From: Closterium sp. NIES-65
Lineage: Eukaryota > Streptophyta > Zygnematophyceae > Desmidiales > Closteriaceae
Assembly: GCA_948144175.1 (NCBI GenBank)
Contig: CANXME010002486.1
Coordinates: forward strand, 4,588,001 to 4,652,000
DNA length: 64,000 bases
Direction of reading: 5' to 3'
This document shows, in pieces, positions 31,401 through 40,400 of this stretch. The position numbers were made by a program, and so were the translations under genes. Below the pieces are notes generated by a model. The model made no database searches and had not been told where the DNA came from. It saw nothing but the letters and a program-made list of their open reading frames with translations. The stretch's first letter is position 1. Each line of letters begins with the position of its first letter.

Positions 31401-34400
31401 AGAGCCCCTTGAGGGGCGCCCCAGCAGCGTGTGGGACACCCAGTTCAGAAGCTGGGGGGAGGGGGAGTGGAGGGGGTGTGGGGGGTTTTGCTGGTACACG
31501 CTGAGAGAAGAACAAGCAAAGGCGAAGGCAGAGTGCGTGGAGACCCTGGAGGGGCGGCCCAGCAGCGTGTGAGACACCCAGTTGAGAAGCTGGGGAGAGG
31601 GGGGAAGGAGGGAGGGAAGGAGGGGAAGGTTGGGTTCTTTGTGTGCGCACTGAGAGCTCATGCCAGGGCGAGTGTGTGGAGCCCCTTAAAGGGCAGCCCA
31701 GTAGTGTGTGCAAGACCCAGTTCAGCAAGCGAGGGGGGGGGGGGGGGAGGAAGGGGGAGTGGGTGGGTATGGGGGGTTTGTTGGTACATACACACTGGGA
31801 GTTCATGCAAAGGCGGAGGAAGAGTGCGTGAAGCGCTTGGAGGGATGGCCCAGGAGCGTCTGGGAGACCCAGCTCAGAAACTAGGAGAGGGGGGGGGGTT
31901 GGGGACGGGGATGGGAAGGGGATGGGGAAGAGCGAGGCGAAGGTCAACGCAAAGGCGGAGTGGGGGAGATCTCTTGAGGGACGGCCAAGCAGCGAGTGTG
32001 GGAGACCCAGTGCAGAAAATGGGAGGGGGGAGGGGGGAAGGGGGGGAAGGGGGGGAGGGGGGGAAGGGGGGCGGACGGGGGAAAGGGGGGTTGTTAGTAC
32101 ACGCTGGGAGGTGTAGGTAAAGGGGCGGAGAGGGTGGAGACACTTAAGGTTCGGCCCAGTAGCATTTTGAGCGGCCATGGCGAGGGTAGGTGCGTGAAGC
32201 TATGCCGAAAAACATGCTTAGGCTAGAGAGAATATCACGTTGCAAAGGGCAAGTACTTACCGCCACCAACGATCGTCCTGGGGGAGGAACTGTTTTATGA
32301 AGTCGAACGAGTGCTAATGCATCGTGATCGACAACGCGGCCGCAAGACAGTACGAGAGTTCCTCATCAAGTGGAAAGGCTATGGGCCTGAACACAACTCA
32401 TGTGAGCCAGAAGAGCATCTGACTGAAACTGCAGTTCAGTCATACATGACAGACCTGGCTCGACGAGCTGCCGCACAACCAGTGGAGGGCGTTGACCTTG
32501 GTCGTAATGTGACACGGCGTACTCGAAGCGCTCGTCCTCAGAAGCACCCTGAGGCAACGGGGACGTTGCCACCTAGGGGGGGAGGAGTGTAACGCATAAC
32601 CTACTCTGCCTCATCTACCGCTAACTTCCTAAGTCAACATCGAGAGACTTCCTCGATGAGAAATGACGTGAAGGCAATCGGGAAGGTTGAGTTGGAGAAG
32701 AACATTGGTTTGGTTTTCCCAACCCTCAACCTTGAGGCTTGGAAACTTCCAACCCATCAAAGTGAAGATTGGAAACTTCCAACCCATCAAAGTGAAGATT
32801 GGAAAGGTTGGATTTCCAACCAATCAAGTTGTGTCAGTTGTTGTTACAATCCACACAAACTTAAAACAGCCATACAATTGTGCTAAGTTGGGTTTTTCCC
32901 AACCAAACTAAACTAAATTGCCACCTAAGCTCCAAGCCTATTAGCTCCCCAACCATGGAAACCATGGTTGGGAAAAGCCTCAAGGGGTATGATGGAAGGG
33001 GTTGGAGCTCTCGAGCTCATTCCCACTTCCCAACTCCAACAATCTAACTTGGAAATGGGATTTTCACTCTAAGTCTTTTGGGTTCTCCTAATAAGCTCCC
33101 CTACACAACTAGACTTGTGATTTTTCAAGGACAAGCTCTACAAGAAGCTCCTACCTACTTATTAAAGCTTCATCAATCTTCTTCAAGCTCCCTTTCTCAT
33201 CTCAAGCTTGAGGAGTACTATCAAGGCTAAATTACCCCTTCGTGGGATTAGTTAATCTTGAAAGCCTTGTATCTTGATTTTATAAATGTTGTCAATGGTG
33301 ATTTATATTTAACACACGGTTGCCCGTTGTTATAAGGGCCGTGATTGTTACATTGGTATCTAGAGCTAGGGTTATCCTAAGCCTAGTGGGGATTTTGCCC
33401 CTAGAGAATTTTTTTTTTTTTTTAAGATCTTGGAGTTGTGGTTTCTATTTAAGAGAACACTCAAGATCTGGAAGCTTGAAGAGTTCAAGATCTACAAGAT
33501 CTACAACTGCAATTTCAAGCTAAAAAGAGAGATTTATCTCTCTTGCCCACCTTTTGGTGGAAGACTCTCTACTGTTGAGTAGTGGAGTATAAACTTGGAT
33601 CTGGAGGATTTGTTGAGGGTTATACAACTTCTCTTCATTGAGATTTGGATAGACCCTACCCTTTCATTTAGGAGATTGGGAGTGCTTGACAACAAATCTG
33701 TTACCTTGGGTAACTTGGATTATTTTGTAGAAGAAATTTTTTTTATAAGAATTTCTTGCTTTACCATTGAGGTGGTAAAAAGACTTTAACAGAATCAACC
33801 CAGATCTTACAAGCTCCTTTAATCTTTATGGCATCTGGCCAAGAGAAGGATATGGCAAGGGAGGAAGGGCCCTGCTGCACCTAATGAGGTGGTGAACAAT
33901 GCTGCTGAGATTGACCTCAATCAAGATGAGGCAATGGCTGACATTGAGTTAGATGATATTGAGGACTTGGACCTGGACCTTGGAGATGAGCATAACCATG
34001 GTGAAGCTGAGAACCATGATGAAGCTGAGCACCATGGTGAAGTTGAGAACCATGGTGGAGCTGACAACCTTGGGGAAGAGGATAACAACGGTAGGAAAGG
34101 AGGCCACTGGTGATAAAAATGACTTCACTGAGAGTGAAGGCACGACTTATCCTATCTCCGAGGAGATTGTCCAACTCCAGGCTAAGGTGGCAACTCAGAA
34201 TATCACCATCCTGCAGCAGCAGACGTCCATTGATGGACTCAAGAAGCACACTCAGAACCTCGAGGCTAGACTGAGCATTACCATGAAGGAGGTTACAGAC
34301 TTCCGTCGCAGCCTGGGCACTAAAAAACGCCAAATTGAGTGGCTTCAGAAGACTTGTAAGAATCTGCAAGCATCGTTCAACAAGTTCAATGAGCAGTTGA

Positions 34401-37400
34401 CACATCTTAGGAGGGAGGGTATTTACGAACCTCCTCCTGGGCTTAGGTCCGCTCCTGCTGCTCAGCCGGCACCCGCTCCGCCCGCACCCCCGGCGGTAGG
34501 TGCTGCGACGGCTATGCATCAGCCACCTCCAACTGAGACCTCGCCCTTAGGGTGTCTCTCGGCGCCTCTGCCTGAATTTAACCATAACAAGACGGAGATG
34601 CAGCCTTGGCTCGACCAGGTGGATTCCACCATGATCTTTGCAAATGTGCGCCCCGAGGCTCGCGTCACTGCAGCTACTCGTGCGTTGGACGAGGTGGCCC
34701 GCAGGGCCGTGTATGGTGCTAAGAAGCAGGCACAGGGACCGTTTGAATGGCCGGAGTTCTGCACCGCGCTGAAAGAGGCATTCATGGTCAAAAAGTCCGA
34801 CCAAGAACTGCGCGGACGCCTTGAGCGTATCAAGTGTCATGACCGTTCGGTGCAGGAATATGCGGTCGAGTTTGAGGCCGCAGCACGCTTGCTCCAAAAG
34901 CCCTTGGCTGAGGAGGAGATGATGCACATCTTCATGAAGGGCCTCCCTGTCAACCTGCAGGAGGCACACATGACCGGCGGCATGACCAATTGGACGACTT
35001 ACAAGGAGATGAAGGAGCAGGTGATCAAAACCGACAACATCATTCGCACGTACATTTTTTGCCCCGAAAAGACAGGCCTGCAGCCCTGTGCTGAGGGCTC
35101 TGGTGGTCATGGGAACCGGCCCCAGAATGCGAAAGGTGGAAGCGGTTGGAACAAAAGGTCTTTCCAGCAGCGTGATCACCAGCCTGGCCCACAGGCCAAG
35201 AGGCCTAACGGAGGGGGGTTCATGGACCTAACAAGCCGGACTTCTCCGACAAGCAGTGCAGAGGCTGTGGAAGGATGGGGCACATCCAAAAGCACTTCCG
35301 TGATAAGAATGTTATCAAGTATTCTGGGAAGCCTAAGCCAGGCGGAGCTGGACCTTCTGGAAAGAAGGATTTTCAGAAGCCCAACTAGGGTGTGGGTACC
35401 AATTTGGAGGAGTAGATCGAGTGGATGAAGCATATGTGCTATGTGATGATGATATATTAAAGCTAGAGAAGCTTGCTGATTGCAAAATCTCTTGTTTGTT
35501 TGCCTCTTCTTTTAATAAAAACTCTGTTTTTTATCCTCGATCGTACCCACTTGAGAAAATTTCCATGGAAGCAATGCAAGATAAATTTTCAATTATTTTC
35601 TGTGGCTTGGACATTCTGCGTTCTGTCATTGAGATTGTGAGTCGTTGCACTCAAGAGCACCCCCTGACTTCGGTTGCGTTGGTGACTCGCACAGTGAAAG
35701 GCGAATTGTTCCATGTGCTTCGTGGATGGCCGGTCCTAGCGGCGTGGGACAAAGGACACCATGTGTGGTGGACCAAATCTCAGTCACATGGACGCGCTCG
35801 TCACAACGTCAAGGTGTACTTCAAATATTTGACGAGTATTGTGGCATGTCCTATTCGCCCAAAGCATCAACAAAATTTGTTGCTTGCGGGTAGCGTGAAC
35901 GGGGATAATGCAAAAATCCTTGTTGACACGGGTGCAACTGTTTCCCTCTTTGACGAAAAGTGGGTCACAGCACGCACGATCCTAGTTGAAGGACTGTCTT
36001 GCCCCATTCGTCTTGGTGACGATAGCATCATCCCAAGCAAAGGGCAGACACGGATCAACATGGAGATCGAGGGTTATCACGAAAAGATCCGCGCGTATGT
36101 TTTACCCCTTCTCGCAGGTGTCGACCTTGTCCTTGGAATGGATTGGCTTCGAGCGAATGAAGTCAGGCTCGATTTCCAGGACAATACCGTCTCATTCGTA
36201 AAGAATGGTGACACAGTCCAATGGCAAGTGCCTAAGGACTTGATCACGAACGAACAGCAAACGTCGAAGCGTTCCGATGTGAGTTTTGCGCTCGCAAACG
36301 AGTTCGCACAGCATGTTCGACAAGCCGATACCTTCTTTGTGGTACAGCTTGAGAATGCTCAACTACGAGATGCCTGGGGTCGAGGATTTCCCGCCTCAGA
36401 TGAAACCACTGGCGGACGAGTTTGCAGAGGTTTTTGAGCCCATCCCAGATGGCCTTCCTCCGGACCGTGCTGTCGGTCACACCATTCCAGTGGAGCCTGG
36501 AAAACTCCCACCTTTTAGACCTATGTATCGCCTCAGTCCAGCTGAGTACGAGGAGGCTAAACAGCAAATTGAGGAGTATCTCAAAAAGGGATAGATTGAA
36601 CCAAGCGCATCACCTAACGGAGCGCCGATCTTGTTCGTGAACAAAAAGGGCGGAGGGTTACGCATGTGCGTAGACTACCGTGCTTTGAACAAGATAACGG
36701 TGAAGAACAGGTTTCCCCTACCGAGAATAGAGGACCTGTTCGACAAACTCCAGGGTGCCCAGTGGTTCAGCGCATTGGACCTCGCGCAGGGGTATCACCA
36801 ATTGAGCATCACCGAAGAAGATGTACCCAAGACGGCTTTCCGATCGCCGTTTGGTCATTTTCAGTGGCGAGTGCTGAGCTTTGGCTTGACCAATGCTCCT
36901 GCATCTTTTCAGAGAGCTATGAATGATGTCTTTCGCTAGGCGATTGGACAGTTCGTTTTAGTCTATCTGGATGACATCTTGGTTTACTCCAGGACGGAAG
37001 AGGAGCACACGCGACACCTTAAGTGGGTGTTAGGGAAACTTCGAGAGCATAAGTTTTATGCTCGTCTGTGGAAGTGTCATTTCTACAAACGCGAGTTGGA
37101 ATATCTTGGCCATCTCGTAGGAAATGATGGTCTCAAAGCAGACCCAAAGAAAGTTGTCGCAGTCCAGAACTGGCCGGTACCACAAGATGTGGGTCAAATC
37201 AGGTCGTTTTTGGGACTGGCAAACTATTTTCGTCGATTCTTGCAGAATTATTCTACCGTTGTTGCCCCATTGACGGCCCTCACTCGCAAGAGTAGTGCTT
37301 GGCAATGGACACAACAATGCCAACAGGCATTCGACGAGGTCAAGCGATTGCTGACCAATGCTCCGGTTCTGGTTTTACCAGATCCGACACAGCCCTATGA

Positions 37401-40400
37401 GGTTGTTACTGACGCTTCATTGATTGGGATTGGGGCGGTCCTCTTGCAAGAAGGGAGACCAGTGGCATTTGAGAGTCGAAAGCTCTCCCCGGCAGAGCAG
37501 CGCTATACGACGTCCGAACAAGAACTGTTGGCGGTCGTTCATGCGCTACGAACATGGCGATGTTATCTAGAGGGTGTGGACTTTGTGGTTACGACTGATC
37601 ACTGTCCAAACACCTACTTCTCCACCCAAGCCACGCTTACTCGACGTCAAGCCCGATGGGCGGAACTCCTTAGTGGGTTCACCTTCGATAATCGATATCG
37701 AGCAGGTTCGACGAACCTGGCTGACCCCCTCAGCAGACAGCCGATAGGGGCAGCAACACGTCTAGACGACACAGAGAATGCGGCAGTATTTTCTGCTTGC
37801 TTCAGTGTCCTAGCAACGGCTCGAGTGAGTGAGATTACCTTCAGTGGTTTCCTGAAACGCATCCGCACAGGGTATCAAATTGACTCCTGGTTTCAGGACC
37901 CACGAAACACGAAGGAACTCAAGTGGGAGCATGAGCTCTGGTGGCGTAAGGAGATCGTTGTACCTCACGTAGGTTGCCTGCAGAACGATATTCTGGAAGA
38001 AGTGCATGCCACTAAGTACGGAGGGCACCTAGGGGTCAAAAAGACCAGGTGGGCCTTGAGTGATGTATACTGGTGGCCGGGATTGGGCACTGAGGTCCAG
38101 CAATTCGTGGCGCACTGCGACGCATGCGCACGAAATAAAACGGACACAAAGAAGCCTGGTGGTTTGCTTCAACCACTCGAGATCCCGAATCAACCTTGGG
38201 AGAGCGTATCCTTGGATTTTATCACGGACCTTCCTAAGACTCGTGATGGCCATACAGCGATCCTAGTGTTTGTGGATCGTCTGACAAAAATGGTGCATTT
38301 CGTGGCTACTACAACTGACGTATCCGCGGAAGATATGGCCAAATTGTTTGTGGCGCACGTTTTCCGCTTACACGGGTTACCACGTGTATTGGTGTCCGAC
38401 CGGGATCCGCGCTTCACAAGCCGGTTCTGGCAAAAAGTCACACGGACACTAGAAACGAAGCTTAAGCTGTCATCGGCGTTCCACCCACAAACCGATGGGC
38501 AGACGGAACGAACAAACCGGACACTTGAGCAGATGCTTCGTTCATTCATTGGCCCAACTCAGGATGATTGGGACGAGTTGTTGCCTGTCGTTGAATTCGC
38601 AGTGAACAATTCAGTTCATGAAGGTACACGTGAGAAACCTTTCATTCTGAACTATGGTCGGCATCCCACAACGCCTGCTACGCATGGGATCGGCGGATTG
38701 AAAATTCCAGCCGCTAAAGACTTTGTTGGCAAGCAGCAAGAAGCGCTTAAGTCTGCTCACCATTGGCTACAACTCTCTCAGCAGCGACAAAAGTCTTACG
38801 CTGACATGAAACGCCGGGAAGTCTCGTTTGAGGTTGGAGACAAAGTTTTGTTAAGCACGAAGAACATTCGTTTCAAAATCCCTGGAGCACGAAAGCTGTT
38901 CCCTCCATGGATTGGGCCTTTCGAGGTGATCAAGCGTGTTGGTGTGGTAGCTTACAAGCTTAAGCTACCTGACACTTTACAGATTCACAACGTCTTCCAT
39001 GTGTCTCTGTTGAACAAGTACGTTGCAAAGGGCAAGTACTTACCGCCACCAACGATCGTCCTGGGGGAGGAACTGTTTTATGAAGTCGAACGAGTGCTAA
39101 TGCATCGTGATCGACAATGCGGCCGCAAGACAGTACGAGAGTTCCTCATCAAGTGGAAAGGCTATGGGCCTGAACACAACTCATGTGAGCCAGAAGAGCA
39201 TCTGACTGAAACTGCAGTTCAGTCATACATGACAGACCTGGCTCGACGAGCTGCCGCACAACCAGTGGAGGGCGTTGACCTTGGTCGTAATGTGACACGG
39301 CGTACTCGAAGCGCTCGTCCTCAGAAGCACCCTGAGGCAACGGGGACGTTGCCACCTAGGGGGGGAGGAGTGTAACGCATAACCTACTCTGCCTCATCTA
39401 CCGCTAACTTCCTAAGTCAACATCGAGAGACTTCCTCGATGAGAAATGACGTGAAGGCAATCGGGAAGGTTGAGTTGGAGAAGAACATTGGTTTGGTTTT
39501 CCCAACCCTCAACCTTGAGGCTTGGAAACTTCCAACCCATCAAAGTGAAGATTGGAAAGGTTGGATTTCCAACCAATCAAGTTGTGCCAGTTGTTGTTAC
39601 AATCCACACAAACTTAAAACAGCCATACAATTGTGCTAAGTTGGGTTTTTCCCAACCAAACTAAATTGTCACCTAGGCTCCAAGCCTATTAGCTCCCCAA
39701 CCATGGAAACCATGGTTGGGAAAAAGCCCCAAGGGGTATGATGGAAGGGGTTGGAGCTCTCAAGCTCATTCCCACTTCCTAACTCCAACAATCTAACTTG
39801 GAAATGGGATTTTCACTCTAAGTCTTTTGGGTTCTCCTAATAAGCTCCCCTACACAACTAGACTTGTGATTTTTCAAGGACAAGCTCTACAAGAAGCTCC
39901 TACCTACTTATTAAAGCTTCATCAACCTTTTTCAAGCTCCTTTTCTCCTCTCAAGCTTGAGGAGTACTATCAAGGCTAAATTACCCCTTGGTGGGATTAG
40001 TTAATCTTGAAAGCCTTGTATCTTGATTTTATAAATGTTGTCAAGGGTGATTTATATTTAACACACGGTTGCCCGTTGTTATAAGGGCCGTGATTGTTAC
40101 AGCTACAGTGCAATAATCACCCGTAGGTTCACTGTAGTAACGAACATGAGACATCACCTGTTGTAGCGGCGACAGCCAGGCGCTCACCTGCTGTAGCGCT
40201 CACCTGCTGTAGCGCTCACCTGCTGTAGCGCTCACCTGCTGTAGCGCTCACCTGCTGTAGCGCTCACCTGCTGTAGCGCTCACCTGCTGTAGCGCTCACC
40301 TGCTGTAGTGCTCACCTGCTGTAGCTAGCGCTCACCTGCTGTAGCGCTCACCTGCTGTAGCGCTCACCTGCTGTAGCGCTCACCTGCTGTAGCGCTCACC

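Larger units (their letters stand above)
32588..40101 (+). mobile_element. Ty3/gypsy chromovirus in channel intron 1
   Basis: LTRs 32,588-33,352 (765 bp) and 39,371-40,101 (731 bp), both TGTAACGCATAACC to GTGATTGTTACA. The primer-binding site TTGGTATCTAGAGC follows the 5' LTR and resembles the initiator tRNA-Met type. Gag, protease, RT, RNase H, integrase and chromodomain follow in gypsy order. Two in-frame TAG codons and gag frameshifts make it inactive. It is antisense to the channel. No left target duplication can be scored because a truncated copy abuts it. Confidence 0.95.
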
